A stretch of DNA of 64,000 nt from Semisulcospira habei (taxonomy: Eukaryota > Mollusca > Gastropoda > Semisulcospiridae). The stretch covers positions 30,072,731 through 30,136,730 of the forward strand of contig BTPG01000008.1 in NCBI GenBank assembly GCA_036245525.1, given 5' to 3'. Below the pieces are notes generated by a model that searched no databases, had not been told where the DNA came from, and saw only the letters and a program-made list of their open reading frames with translations. Position numbers and translations under genes: made by a program. Below are positions 32,892 to 43,037 of the stretch, one piece after another; the first letter of the stretch is position 1, and every line of letters starts with the position of its first letter.

Positions 32892-33087
32892 ATACAAATT
32901 CCGGAGATAAAAAGACTGTTTTGCGTATTTGTATCATGTAATTATTAACGGTTTTTTATATTAAAATAATTATGAACAAATTCGGAAGCCCTGTAAAACA
33001 AGTATTGTTCCTTTTTGTACCATTTTTTTTGTATGTAGTATTTACTTTACGATTATAAAATAATTGTAAAACGCAAGTTGTAAAACA

Positions 33088-33262
<175 letters not shown>

Positions 33263-33550
33263 CACGCACGCACACAGTGTGGCTAACAAGGCTGAACCCG
33301 GCCTCGTTGAGGCTAATCTGTAATCTAAGCTACTCATTTTTTAAATTAAAAAAAAAAATCAAATTCAACAAATTCATAATGATATGGAAATTCTTTTGTC
33401 ATCATATTTCATTTTCTAACTCAAGGTACAAATCCTGAATTTTCACCAAACACATCCTTCACGAGGCCATTGTTCATTGGAATTTGTTTCTGCTCTGTTT
33501 ACATGCTTTCAGTTATGAGTACTGACAGCCATCAAGCCCCCACTGAGGTA

Positions 33551-33620
33551 CTCACTGGTTGTCTTCCCCGATTCGTTACCGCTGCCCAGTTGTAGCGAAT
33601 CGTGGGAGACAACCAGTGTG
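33551..33620. repeat. C hairpin
   Basis: CTCACTGGTTGTCTTCCCCG opposite CGTGGGAGACAACCAGTGTG. Confidence 0.82.
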
Positions 33621-33838
33621 CCTCTAAGTATTCGCTGCACTGTATAAACTTAGTAAGAGTCATATTTTACTGCACGTGTCTGACCTCTCGAATCGGGGAG
33701 TCATAATTCAAGAATGAGGGCTGGTGTCAGTGGCGAGTACTATGCCATAACTGTGATTTACTGCTACTTGCCGTAAGAGGATTAGAGAAGGGCATGGGGT
33801 GACTTCCCCTTAACTAGTCACTGGCGTCTGGACTACTG

Positions 33839-33903
33839 AAGAGGCATAGATTTTCATGAGCCCCTGCATTCGCAGTGACTCATGATAATCTATGCCTCTT
33901 GCT
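33839..33903. repeat. B hairpin
   Basis: GAAGAGGCATAGATTTTCAT opposite ATGATAATCTATGCCTCTTG. Confidence 0.8.
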
Positions 33904-34321
33904 AGCAAATGCGTGATTTTCTTAGGTGCGTAGTTCATGTTCTTGCGACGGACGAAGCAATTGGGGGTTAGGCCTGCAAATAAAAGTGATTACTTGGTCT
34001 CTAATGAAATGAAATGAAATGAAATGAAACTTTATTTCTGAACGGAAGAAGCAGTTAGCACATGTGCCATTTTTCACGCTTGCCGTTGCTAAACTACAAA
34101 GGTACAAATCTGCTAAAGGTACAAAGCTACTAAGATACAAAAGTACAAAGCTACTAACATGAAAGTGCACATAATATAACAAGTCGTTCAAAAAGAGATG
34201 GATAAGGCAAAATGGAGGGCACCAATTATGATTACTAACAATGTGAACGGGAAAAAAAAAATAGTCTTTAAAATTCCTTCTTTCACTGAAATCAAACACG
34301 CGCGCACGCTCGCGCCGAATG

Positions 34322-34458
<137 letters not shown>

Positions 34459-34616
34459 ACACACCCATATACACGCACGTGCGCGCGGAGGTTAATATCA
34501 AGGCTTTAGGCGATGGAGATACCCGAACCAGTGAATGAGCTGTTAGATAGCAGGTACTTGAAGAGGCTTTCCTTGAAAGAGGGGAGTGACCCGTGTGTGT
34601 TATGTGCGCTGGCAGT

Positions 34617-35480
34617 TTATTCCAAAACGAGGCGCCCGAGAAAGCGGGTGGTTTTAAATAAATCTATCCTCGGGCGTGGTGTGATGAAGTTTCGCCTTGA
34701 TGTTGAATAGCCTGAAGCTACCTTGGTGAAGAGATTACACAAGTATTCTGGGTGGATTTCATTCCAGATTTTATACATGACTACCCCTTTGTTAAAGAGA
34801 TGGTGCTTGTCAAGAGGAAGCATTTTTAGTTTTTCAAATTTTTGGTCAGTAGAAAGAGCTGGATCAGGCAGGATCTGCTTCACTGCCCTGCGATGCAAGG
34901 AGTTAAGCCTCTTCATGTGTATGTCACCACTGCCCGTCCCATTGTCGTGGAGGCATAATATCGATGTGGGGACTTTGACATGGGCATTGTAAAATAGTTT
35001 GCGAGTGTCGACATCAATAAGATATTTTAGCTTAGACAGCATAAACACATTTCTGGACACAGTTTTACAGACAACATTGGTGTGAGATTGCCATTTCATC
35101 TGGTTATCAACAATAACTCCAAGTAGGCGATGTTCAGTTACTTGTGTAATGGTGTGGTCTTGGATTTCCAGGCTAAGCGAAAGTGGCTTGAGCTGATGCT
35201 TCTGACGGGTTGCTATCGTCATACATTCGGTTTTGGTGGGATTAAGGATCATTGCATTATTTTCACACCATTTGGAAATTTCACTCAGTCCCTGTTGCAA
35301 ACGATCATTTAAAGACTCGAGACACTTATCGGGGGGTGTGGATTGTTGCGTCATCGGCAAACAAGTCACATTCAATTCTGTCATTCGTGAAATGTAGTGG
35401 CAGGTCATTGATAAATATGCAAAAGAGAAGAGGTCCCAGGACAGAGCCCTGGGGCACTCCTCTTGTTACTAAACCACTTG
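34617..35480 (-). pseudogene. Reverse transcriptase C-terminal half (CR1/L2-like)
   Basis: On the minus strand the sequence reads GVPQGSVLGPLLFCIFINDLP, then FADD at 35350-35361, then the thumb and C-terminal region (KWCENNAMILNPTKTE, HRLLGVIVDNQMKW, YNAHVKVPTSILCLHDNG). It stops at 34617. A run of six C near 35332 shifts the frame just after the catalytic motif, so the active-site part and the remainder are in different frames. The fingers region and endonuclease are absent. It matches non-LTR elements of the CR1/L2/Jockey type by motif order; I cannot assign the clade more exactly by eye. Confidence 0.78.
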
Positions 35481-35580
35481 AAGAGTAAGATCCATTGGCT
35501 ATCTAACGCATGCCCAGCGTTACTCAAGACTGACTCTTTTGTTGGCAAGTCAACCGGTAGGCACATGACATTGTACAGCT

Positions 35581-35598
35581 CCCAACTGCTGAATGAGT

Positions 35599-35641
<43 letters not shown>

Positions 35642-35806
35642 CCAACTGCTGAATGAGTGTAATAATACTAATAATAATAATACTTCCCAACTGCTGAATG
35701 AGTGTCATAATAATAATAGTTCCCAACTGCTGAATGGGTGTAATAATAATAATAATATTAATTAATTAATTAATTAATATTATTATTACACTCATTCAAC
35801 AGTTGG

Positions 35807-35841
<35 letters not shown>

Positions 35842-35842
35842 T
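35581..35842. repeat. Array of CCCAACTGCTGAATGAGTGT plus (AAT)n
   Basis: The 20-mer occurs at 35581, 35641, 35687 and about 35722, each followed by AAT repeats. One inverted copy (ACACTCATTCAACAGTTGGG) is at about 35788. An ATTA palindrome lies between at 35757-35785. Confidence 0.8.
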
Positions 35843-35849
35843 ACAAATA

Positions 35850-36176
35850 AATGATAGTGAGAATATTAATAATACAAGAATAAAAGAGTAATTTTAAATG
35901 GATTGTCTGGAAATGTGGAAAACAAATGCCAGAGACTGTTACACTGTACTTCCATTTTAATTTATTTTATTGTGAGCATCGTCAGCCCACTGTAAACGAG
36001 TTGGTGTATTTTCAGTCCAGAAAATCGATTGAGGCAATATTGTCAATTTGTCAAATTGTCAAAGACGGGTGACAACTCCAGATAGAACTGACCAGAGACG
36101 CAGAGTGGTCGTAACTAGATCTTTGACGATAAACAGTTACAAACAATACATCATTTTAATAAATCACACTGACACA
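35850..36176. other. No feature seen
   Basis: AT-rich intron sequence. Confidence 0.4.
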
Positions 36177-36253
36177 TTAACTCATTTGAGAAGTGCCGCC
36201 TCCGGATACGCTTAAGCCGCGTATCCGGAGGCGGCACGTCTCGAATGACTGAG
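36177..36253. mobile_element. E element
   Basis: TTAACTCATTTGAGAAGTGC opposite GGCACGTCTCGAATGACTGA, with inner CCGCCTCCGGATACGCTTAA. The left loop is shortened. Confidence 0.85.
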
Positions 36254-36328
36254 ATAAGCGCTAATAAAGTAACACAATTCCTAAATTTGGGAGATTTTTT
36301 TTGGTTACAAAAGTACTGTTCAGGAGAA

Positions 36329-36400
36329 AGATCGACCCAGACAGTTGAAGGGTGGTGGCAAAATAGCTTGGCGCTTATAGGCGCCAAGCTATTCTGGCAT
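36329..36400. mobile_element. A hairpin truncated beside a splice acceptor
   Basis: Left arm and apex (GGCGCTTATAGGCGCC) are present. The right arm stops at TATTCTGGCATT, then TGATTGATTGATTCGCAG leads into the exon at 36419. Confidence 0.82.
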
Positions 36401-36418
36401 TGATTGATTGATTCGCAG

Positions 36419-36649
36419 AATGCCGGAGCTCGGCCCCAGCGTGCATAAGGCGCTGATGAACTCCCCCGCCCCTTCGGTTGTCACGGGTGTAACAGGCCAG
36501 GGGTCTGGTGTGCTTCAGCGCTCTCTGGCGGGAGGACAGCGGTACCGGCAGACAAGCGTGCCGGTGCCGAAGTTCCGGTCAGCGGCCATCACGTCCTCGC
36601 TACACGCCGCCAGCATCAGGGACGTGGAGGACGTGCACGTCTATAAAAG
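36419..36649 (+). CDS. Host gene exon b (internal), unknown protein
   Basis: This is the second coding exon seen, 231 nt, running from acceptor GATTCGCAG to donor AAG|GTGGGC. It has phase 1+228+2, matching both the exon at 29115 and the one at 37518 (AG|T gives Ser). The 76 codons are GC-rich and open. The sequence is low in hydrophobic runs, with a Gln/Arg/Ser-rich middle (GGQRYRQTSVPVPKF) and an acidic tail (IRDVEDVHVYK). I see no signal peptide, membrane segment or known motif. The polypyrimidine tract is weak, because a truncated A hairpin stops about 18 bp before the acceptor. ORFs in other frames here are shadows. Confidence 0.75.
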
Positions 36650-36702
36650 GTGGGCGTGATTATCAATAAACATCCGGAATATGTGTTCGGAAATTTATCA
36701 GA

Positions 36703-36837
36703 AGTAGGTGAACATTGCACGCGTTTCGTCGAAAACAGTGGTTTAAAAGCCCGGACAAACACGCGATATATCGCGTGTTTGTCCGGGCTTTTCATTCACT
36801 GTTTTCGTCGAAACGCGTGCAATGTTCACCTACCTCT
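36703..36837. repeat. Family J palindrome, 135 bp
   Basis: Near-perfect arms of about 65 bp (AGTAGGTGAACATTGCACGC, GCCCGGACAAACACGCGATA). It starts 54 bp after the exon ending at 36649. Confidence 0.92.
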
Positions 36838-36903
36838 TATTTTTTGAAAACCGTTCATGTAACCTCCGCTGGAGGCAAGCATACCATGAGGTAAGGTGCG
36901 GTA

Positions 36904-37080
36904 TTGTTCGGTTTTATTCGGTAAGGTACAGCACAGTACATACGATACTATACGATACGTTACGTTACGATACAATGCGATTCGATACGATACGATGCGA
37001 TGCGATGTGATGCGATACGATGCGATGCGATGCGATACGATACGATACGATAAAATACGATACACGATGTGTCACGACAC
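36904..37080. repeat. Degenerate (GATAC)n/(GATGC)n tract
   Basis: Imperfect pentanucleotide repeat with gradual drift between ATACG, ATGCG and ACGTT units. Confidence 0.85.
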
Positions 37081-37192
37081 GACACTATGAGATACTGTAT
37101 TAATCCGACTAAGAGTAAAATGGACGAGTGCACTGATAACGCGGTGGCTTATGAGGAGCTAGGCCTGCCGTTATCTCCTTGACATAATTTTT

Positions 37193-37257
37193 GTGCAGGA
37201 CTGTGATTTTGGACCTTATACTGGATTCGTAACGTCCAATATTACGGACCAGCCCAT
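37193..37257. repeat. Decayed D hairpin
   Basis: TGCAGGACTGTGATTTTGGA opposite TCCAATATTACGGACCAGCC. Confidence 0.65.
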
Positions 37258-37349
37258 TATTTTTTCAGTGTGCAGTCTCTGTTTTTTTTATTTTTTAAAA
37301 TTTTTTAAAAATTATTATTTTATAGCAATTATTGTCATTTATTGACACA

Positions 37350-37420
37350 TACTGACGAGCAAAAGTCATGCGACATTTTTTGGGATCCAGAAACGTCGCA
37401 TTTCTTTTGCTCGTCAGTAT
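37350..37420. repeat. Family P palindrome
   Basis: ATACTGACGAGCAAAAGTCA opposite TTCTTTTGCTCGTCAGTAT. The inner arms GCGACATTTTTTGG and CAGAAACGTCGC are looser. A piece of the same right arm lies at 47335-47365. Confidence 0.82.
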
Positions 37421-37517
37421 ATTTTAGTCATTTGCTCATCAGTATCTTCAGTCATTCGTCTTACCGTATTCACAATATATTTGAAGTGAGAGTTTGTACG
37501 TGATGTTTTTGTTACAG

Positions 37518-37665
37518 TTTGTTGGAGAGGGCAGCCAACGTGGAGCACACGTTGGAACCGACCCCCACACCAGTACCCTGTAGTCGATCCGCCTCCCCTG
37601 CCAAATCCACACGATCCATCCACTGGGCCTTAGGCTCCAAGCGACACCCACTCTTCGACTTCAAG
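37518..37665 (+). CDS. Host gene exon c (internal), unknown protein
   Basis: This 148-nt exon lies after acceptor TTTTTGTTACAG and ends at donor AAG|GTTGGT. One base completes the Ser codon from the previous exon, then 49 codons run to a phase-0 end. The peptide is Pro/Ser/Thr-rich, with TPTPVP and a basic SASPAKSTRS stretch that could be a phosphorylation-rich linker (inference only), followed by IHWALGSKRHPLFDFK. No catalytic motif is visible. The intron to the last exon (about 6.5 kb) holds most of the nested transposon material between 37.7 and 44.2 kb. Confidence 0.75.
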
Positions 37666-37774
37666 GTTGGTATCACACCATGCCACATGGTCACAATGTC
37701 ACAGCAGAGCCTGTTTTTGAACGACCGCCTTTATAGAAGATCACCTGTCATTAAAGACCTTAATTTAGGTGGCT

Positions 37775-37811
<37 letters not shown>

Positions 37812-38255
37812 CAATTTTATTTTTAAGGCGCCTATACATTCGATAAAAAGCTCTAGGCGCAGTACAAATGACATGCTAACATACATACACCTTGCAGCCT
37901 AGAACACATATATTATTATATTCCCTAACATACACACTCACGCAAAAAGATATACAAGAAAAATTATAAAAATAACTAAATGGACATACCAACCAAAAAT
38001 ACTCCCACACAAAAAGATATACGTGTACCATAAAACTAATAAGGGATACATCAGACAGCTGTCACTGACAACGAAATGTTGCCAAAAAGAAGAATTATAA
38101 CATTGAATGCATTTTTAAACGAATAAATGCGTCTTTAAAGACTGTCGGAAACTATTGGCTGATTCAAAATGTCCGAGGGACTGTGGGCGTTTATTCCAAA
38201 GAAATGGTCCTTGATAATGAGAAAGACCTCTCGCCAAAAGACTTAGTTCTCACAT
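37775..38255 (-). mobile_element. LINE 3' end fragment with (TAA)n tail
   Basis: Read on the minus strand, the 38.2 kb side gives a decayed FWNKRPQSLR...SLKTHLF ending typical of CR1/L2-like ORF2. A 3' UTR follows with a CTAGAGC...GGCGCC block, and a (TTA)n tail sits at 37778-37806. The same GCGCCT-type 3' UTR block occurs at 51130-51170. Confidence 0.55.
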
Positions 38256-38391
38256 ATAGTAGCGCACCTTCGTGTTTGTGTATGTATGTTTCCCCTGCCT
38301 ACTTCCTAAGTTCCGGAGAAAGACATGGGTTATATAAGAGACCTGATCCATTCTTTTTGAGGATGGAAATGATCGTCTTGTTCTATACCTG

Positions 38392-38535
38392 CGTATTTCT
38401 CTGTGGGCTGGCGATTGGGTGCCTGATAGGCGGGGGCAGGGGATCTAACTGTTTGTCTGTCCAGCGCTGTGATTCCCCTTGGTTTGAGTACAATTCTGCC
38501 AGCGCTAGCCTCACCTATCTGGTTTGTTAGTTCTC
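38392..38535. repeat. M foldback right half
   Basis: CGTATTTCTCTGTGGGCTGG, GGTGCCTGATAGGCGGGGGC and AGCGCTAGCCTCACCTATCT match the right half of the element at 23484. Confidence 0.7.
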
Positions 38536-38557
38536 ACAGTCACCTAAATGGTGATCT

Positions 38558-38637
38558 TTAACTCATTGGAGACGTGCCGCCTCCGGATACGCGGCTTAAA
38601 GCCGCGTATCCGGAGGCGGCACGTCTCGAATGAGTAA
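38558..38637. mobile_element. E element, almost perfect palindrome
   Basis: TTTAACTCATTGGAGACGTG is mirrored with one main mismatch by CACGTCTCGAATGAGTAAA. The centre is GCGGCTTAAAGCCGC. Confidence 0.92.
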
Positions 38638-38752
38638 ATGGCAGGTGACGCTTAAGACTTCTCTTGAGAGGGCACCTGTCTCTTTTTGCTAGAAGGGCGT
38701 TTGCTGAAAACAGAGTCTTCTGTACCTTCGTTTATCCGTTTCACTAATTCAT

Positions 38753-39005
38753 TCAGTCTTGACACACAACAAAGTACAAAATATGGATTGGCCATGCCAA
38801 GTCAAGAGCTGCTTGTTAACACATTCGAGGCGTGCTGCAGTGGGATACGCGGCTTAATGCCGCGTATCCGCATGCAGCACGTCTGGAAGGAGGCGCCAAG
38901 TCGTCAGTCCTGGCGCCGCCCTTGGAAATGCTATGGTCGACATGTTTCCTGAGATGTTTTAGGAAGACAACCCCAATTTTGGGGACTTTTCGAGCTCATT
39001 GTCTA
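38753..39005. mobile_element. A element with a nested E element
   Basis: A left part TCAGTCTTGACACACAACAA and GATTGGCCATGCCAAGTCAA; an E palindrome at 38816-38889; then the A right part GTCAGTCCTGGCGCCGCCCT and GCTATGGTCGACATG. Confidence 0.8.
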
Positions 39006-39040
39006 AAAGCTTGTCGCCAACAGCCATGTCCTTGGTGACA

Positions 39041-39245
39041 TTAACCCTTACACTGTCAGCTGACGCTAATTGCGTTTCTGCAATCTCCGTTGATTCTTCA
39101 CCAAACACCCTAGGAAAATGGATACATATTGGTCTCAGCAAGAGACATAGATCCTCATGAGCCCCTGCATTCGTGGTGGCTCATGAGGATCTATGTCTCT
39201 TGCAAGTGGACCATGCTCACTTTTGTCGGCAGTCAAAGGGCTGAC
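39041..39245. mobile_element. B element
   Basis: TTAACCCTTACACTGTCAGC to GTCGGCAGTCAAAGGGCTGA. Core 39138-39203, with GAGACATAGATCC paired to GGATCTATGTCTC. Confidence 0.85.
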
Positions 39246-39284
39246 GGCAGTGCCAATACCGATATATAAAATAATACGTCAGTC

Positions 39285-39318
<34 letters not shown>

Positions 39319-39441
39319 CGCGTTGAAATTGAATGCTGATCACGGCTCATGCAGTCAGAACCAGCGCGGCCAGACTAAAATTCTGATTTTTGGGGGACAA
39401 CGAAATAGCCGCTTAAGTTTCAGCGCCAACAGCGAGGAATG

Positions 39442-39532
39442 GATCGACCATTTGTGCTGCTCAAGGGTAGGGCTTGATTAGCTTGGCGCCTCTCCGGGCG
39501 CCAAGCTAATCCGGCACTAACCTTGAGCTATC
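39442..39532. repeat. A hairpin
   Basis: GATCGACCATTTGTGCTGCT left arm. The apex is GGCGCCTCTCCGGGCGCC. The right arm is CGGCACTAACCTTGAGCTAT. Confidence 0.75.
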
Positions 39533-39744
39533 CATCAGTATTCCATGATATAAGTGAGCTCTTGGTCGTGAAGTGAAGGTGAAAAAGTAATCAATAACCA
39601 AGCCGTGAATTGCGTTCCGTTTTGTTCCCTGAAGAAACGATGTGCTGGATGGATGTCTTTTTGTGTTCTGTTGTTTTCTGATGGTTTGAAATATGCATGC
39701 GTGTTTGTGCGCACTCACGTACGTTTGCGCGCGCACGCGCACGT

Positions 39745-39781
39745 GCACACACACACGCACACACACACACACACACGCGTG

Positions 39782-39862
<81 letters not shown>
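39745..39862. repeat. (CA)n microsatellite
   Basis: With a GCGTGCAT interruption near 39777, followed by (TC)n. Confidence 0.94.
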
Positions 39863-39866
<4 letters not shown>

Positions 39867-40060
39867 TCTCTCTCTCTCTCTCTATGGCTGTGCACTTTGT
39901 AATTCAATGTTATGTGTTATTGTTCTATTGTTTGCATTACTGTTACCAAAGACACATTGTAAGAGATGCTCTCAACCCACTGAAATCTCTACCCTCGATA
40001 CATAAAGTTTATTCATGTTCAGTTCAATTCAGTTCGACTCTCTCTCTCTCTCCCTAATGA

Positions 40061-40101
40061 GCAAAAGGTCATCGGGCAGACGTGGCCCGATGGCCTTTTG
40101 C
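40061..40101. repeat. G hairpin, short form
   Basis: GCAAAAGGTCATCGGGCAGA opposite GCCCGATGGCCTTTTGC. It sits between two (TC)n tracts. Confidence 0.82.
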
Positions 40102-40410
40102 GCATTGGGTCTCTCTCTCCACCTCCGCCTACTGTTCCCCCTTGACACCCCCCCCCATCCCCCCCCCACCCTCACCCAACTCCGTGCATGATGTGGCTAG
40201 TGTATTGATCGGGCGGCTATTTTTGCCTTGTTCCGCTGCCCATTTCTCACAATAAGCTTCCGCTTCTCAGCCTTGCACTCAACTCGCACTCATCTCCTCA
40301 CAAGCACCAAGAAGTAAATGGTTCTAGACAGAAAGAGGCAACAAGGAAGAAAGTATCACTTTGACCATCTGCAATAGGCTTCACGGGCCATGAATTTTGC
40401 AGTCTTGAAT

Positions 40411-40491
40411 TTAACTCATTCGAGAAGAGCTGAATTCGGATACGCGGCTTTATCCCGCGTATCCGAACGCAGCGCGTCTCGAATGTGTTAA
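40411..40491. mobile_element. E element with TTAA ends
   Basis: TTAACTCATTCGAGAAGAGC to GCGTCTCGAATGTGTTAA; GATACGCGGCTTTATCCCGC centre. Confidence 0.9.
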
Positions 40492-40583
40492 CGTTGAGTC
40501 TGTAAATCGGGACAGCGATCGCTGGCAAAGTTCCGATCACTCCACGAGGCTCCCCAGGTCACGGCCACGGTGGCTCATGCATA

Positions 40584-40675
40584 GGTCGTCGGGTCGAAGT
40601 CGGCCGCACGGGCCCGGCGCACGACGCCCTTGCGCGGGCCCACTACGGCCGACGTCGGCCCAAGGGTCCTTTGCT
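40584..40675. repeat. G hairpin, long form
   Basis: GGTCGTCGGGTCGAAGTCGG opposite CCGACGTCGGCCCAAGGGTC. The inner arms CGGGCCCGGCGC are imperfect. Confidence 0.72.
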
Positions 40676-40814
40676 TACTGCGTGAGGATCTATTCATTTT
40701 TGGTAGCTGTAGAGACAACAATTTCATTGAAGAGCTCCAGTTGTCTTCTCTAGTCTCTCTCAGGCCAGATCTTACCTCATGCAGACTGAAGTACATCGCT
40801 GAGGAATCTCCAGT

Positions 40815-40960
40815 TTAACCCATTTAGCCCCAAGCGGCGCACTACAGCACGAGATGGATCGACCGTGATAATTCAAGGGTAGTGTCAGATTAGCTTGGCG
40901 CCTGATGGCGCCAAGATAATCTAGCTCAACCCTTGTAGCTGGTCTATAGTCGTTGGTCAC
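40815..40960. mobile_element. A element, right side decayed
   Basis: TTAACCCATTTAGCCCCAAG, left arm GATCGACCGTGATAATTCAA, apex CGCCTGATGGCG. The right arm is mutated after GCCAAGATAATC. Confidence 0.75.
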
Positions 40961-41261
40961 CCGTTTTGTCATGAGCGTTGTTTGATAGGTCTATGACGCG
41001 GAATCTTACAATACGGAATAAAGAAGAGCAAAGAGGCAGTTAATTATAATTAGGATCTGTGTGCTTTACTCCTCTTTCTTCAGTCTCCTTACCTCCTTCC
41101 CTCTTCTCATCCCTCATGCGGGAGCTTTTGAGGATCCACGCCTATTGTGGAGGTGGTTTCCTGAGGGCTACGACTTGTCAGGTTTTTTCAACGAACGACT
41201 CCTAAGAACGAACGAGTGCGAAGTCACAGCGGACACTTGTACCAGAATCATAGACAACACT

Positions 41262-41360
41262 CGTGACATCTCCAAGATGCATAGATCCTCATGAGCCCGG
41301 AGGGCTTACGAGGATCTATGCCTCTTGGAGTGGTTTCGAGTGTTGTTTGTCACTAACTCT
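41262..41360. repeat. B hairpin nested in foldback
   Basis: AGATGCATAGATCCTCATGA opposite CGAGGATCTATGCCTCTTGG. The outer arms are GACAACACTCG/CGAGTGTTG (41252-41351). Confidence 0.75.
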
Positions 41361-41417
41361 GTTCATATTTGTTGTGATTTCGCTCTTATGGGTCCCAACC
41401 TCGGCGTCAGTCGACCC

Positions 41418-41908
41418 GCTTCTTCTTCTTCAGCGTTCCCGAGTTTCTGCCTCATATGTCAAGATTGGTTGTTGAGATGAAGTTCGTGGTCAGCAGTAGG
41501 TTTTGAATGAAGCCCCAGAGTTTCTCTGACAGCGTCGCTCCAAGTGGCCAGTGTTGTATCCTGGCGTGTTGGTACAGGAGGCAGGACTGCAGTACATGCT
41601 CTGGGGTCTGTATAAACCAGTTTCACACTAGCAGTCTGCAGTGTGTGACAGTCCAAGGCGGTACAAGTGTGCACGCAGTCGGCAGTGACCAGTCCTTAGA
41701 CAGAATTATGGTGGTCTGTTGGTGGCGCTGGAGGTGTTTTAACTGGTCATCAGATGGTGGGTTGTGTTGGGTCTGCATGTCTGCATGATAGTGCCGCTTA
41801 ATGAGAGTACTTTTGACTTCCTGGAAGGACAGCGTTTGGTTTGGCTGCTCAAGCTTGCTGCCATACTTGGCGAGTCTGTCTGCCTCCTCGTTTCCTGATA
41901 GTCCAGAG
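41418..41908 (-). mobile_element. 5'-truncated LINE (RNase H type) inside a foldback
   Basis: The repeat GTCGACCC flanks this piece at 41410-41417 and 41909-41916. The minus strand ends in a (GAA)n tail (41419-41434). The coding part (41623-41928) has SGNEEADRLAKYGSKLEQ, the RNase H terminal motif seen in the element at 29800, then a region with stops or shifts. It is a second copy of a related LINE, inserted into the left arm of a long palindrome. Confidence 0.78.
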
Positions 41909-42056
41909 GTCGACCCAACCTCGGCCAAAGTGACATATACTGATCACAAATAGTAAAGTATATTAACTTTTCAGCTTGAATTACAAAAAGTCCTCAAAAT
42001 CGATGATAATCACGGGTATATCAGTGATTAGCCATCCCACTGGCCTACAATTTCAC

Positions 42057-42112
42057 ACCGCCGTGAGATGGCCTTAGTTGCCTGTTCGGCGTTAAACCCA
42101 AATAACTAACTA
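42057..42112 (+). mobile_element. Truncated SINE 3' end inside foldback arm
   Basis: 56 bp with GATGGCCTTAGTTGCCTGTT and CGGCGTTAAACCCAAATAAC. It interrupts the left arm of the foldback: the right arm has no counterpart at this point. Confidence 0.65.
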
Positions 42113-42422
42113 ACGTTGGTGTGACATATAATGCTCACATAAAATAAAGGATGTATTACTTTTAGTTTGAATTATTAAAATGTCCCAAGAAGTTTAAACA
42201 TTAATCAGACCCAAAAGGTGACTGCAAATTGCAGATGTGAGGTGTTTTCCGACATTTTTAATTCAAGCTGAAATTATGACGTCCCTTACTTTTTGTGAGC
42301 ACTATATGTCACACCAATGTTGTGAAATTGTAGGCCAATGGGTCAGTGGCTAATCACTGAGATAACCGTTATATTATTTTGAAAACTTTAAGTAATTCCA
42401 TCTGAAAAGTTAATGTACCTTA

Positions 42423-42925
42423 AGGCCCCGCCACACTTGCCGGTTGTGCCCCGATTTGAAGCCGATTCCGATCCGATTGCGATCGGATGACGTCATATAT
42501 CCGATCCGATCGCAACCGGCTGGGAATCGGGTGTTTAGAAACTGCTCTATTTTCCCGATCCGAATCGGCCCCGATTGTAAGCTTCAACCAATCAGAGCGC
42601 GTCTCGCAAAGCACGTCGTTTCAGTTTGCAAATGGCGGAAGATCAGTCAACCACCTTCAGTCGTTGCCGATGTTTCGCCCGCCTCAGTCTTCCCGAATAT
42701 GATGTAAAACTGCTGATAATGCAAGCACATCATCATCACTGTCCAAACTAGCAGCTATTTCGCTGAACAGGTACGACCTTGATCTTCGATTCAAACCGGT
42801 CGGCTAAATCAGTAAAGTCGGGGAATGTGTGGCAGTGCACACGTTTTTGCAGTCCGGTCCGATCACACTCCGATTCGAAACTGCTCAAGAATCGGCCTCA
42901 AAATCGGGCATGTGTGGCGGGGCCT
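42423..42925. mobile_element. PIF/Harbinger-like MITE
   Basis: This 503-bp element has 14-bp perfect terminal inverted repeats AGGCCCCGCCACAC/GTGTGGCGGGGCCT and a TTA repeat on each side (42420-42422, 42926-42928). The 3-bp TTA/TAA duplication and GGCCC-type ends are the PIF/Harbinger signature. The interior has no transposase and contains GATCCGAT/ATCGGATC palindromic blocks. It sits in the right arm of the larger foldback. Confidence 0.75.
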
Positions 42926-43037
42926 TTACTATTTTTGAGGCATTATATGTCACTGTGGCCGAGGTTGGGTCGTGACGCCGAGGCTGGGACCCAACACGCT
43001 CTCGTTTGTCGTTAAGAGTCGTTCGTTTCAAACGGAG

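Larger units (their letters stand above)
41189..43033. mobile_element. Long-arm foldback element carrying nested insertions
   Basis: Left-arm pieces (TGGGTCCCAACCTCGGCGTC at 41389; GACCCAACCTCGGCC at 41913; 41929-42056; 42113-42185) are inverted copies of right-arm pieces (42245-42419; 42929-42970; TGACGCCGAGGCTGGGACCC at 42973). Before insertions each arm was a few hundred bp. CAACGAACGACTC at 41189 has a rough inverted match near 43025, which sets the outer limit, but that limit is uncertain. Confidence 0.7.
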
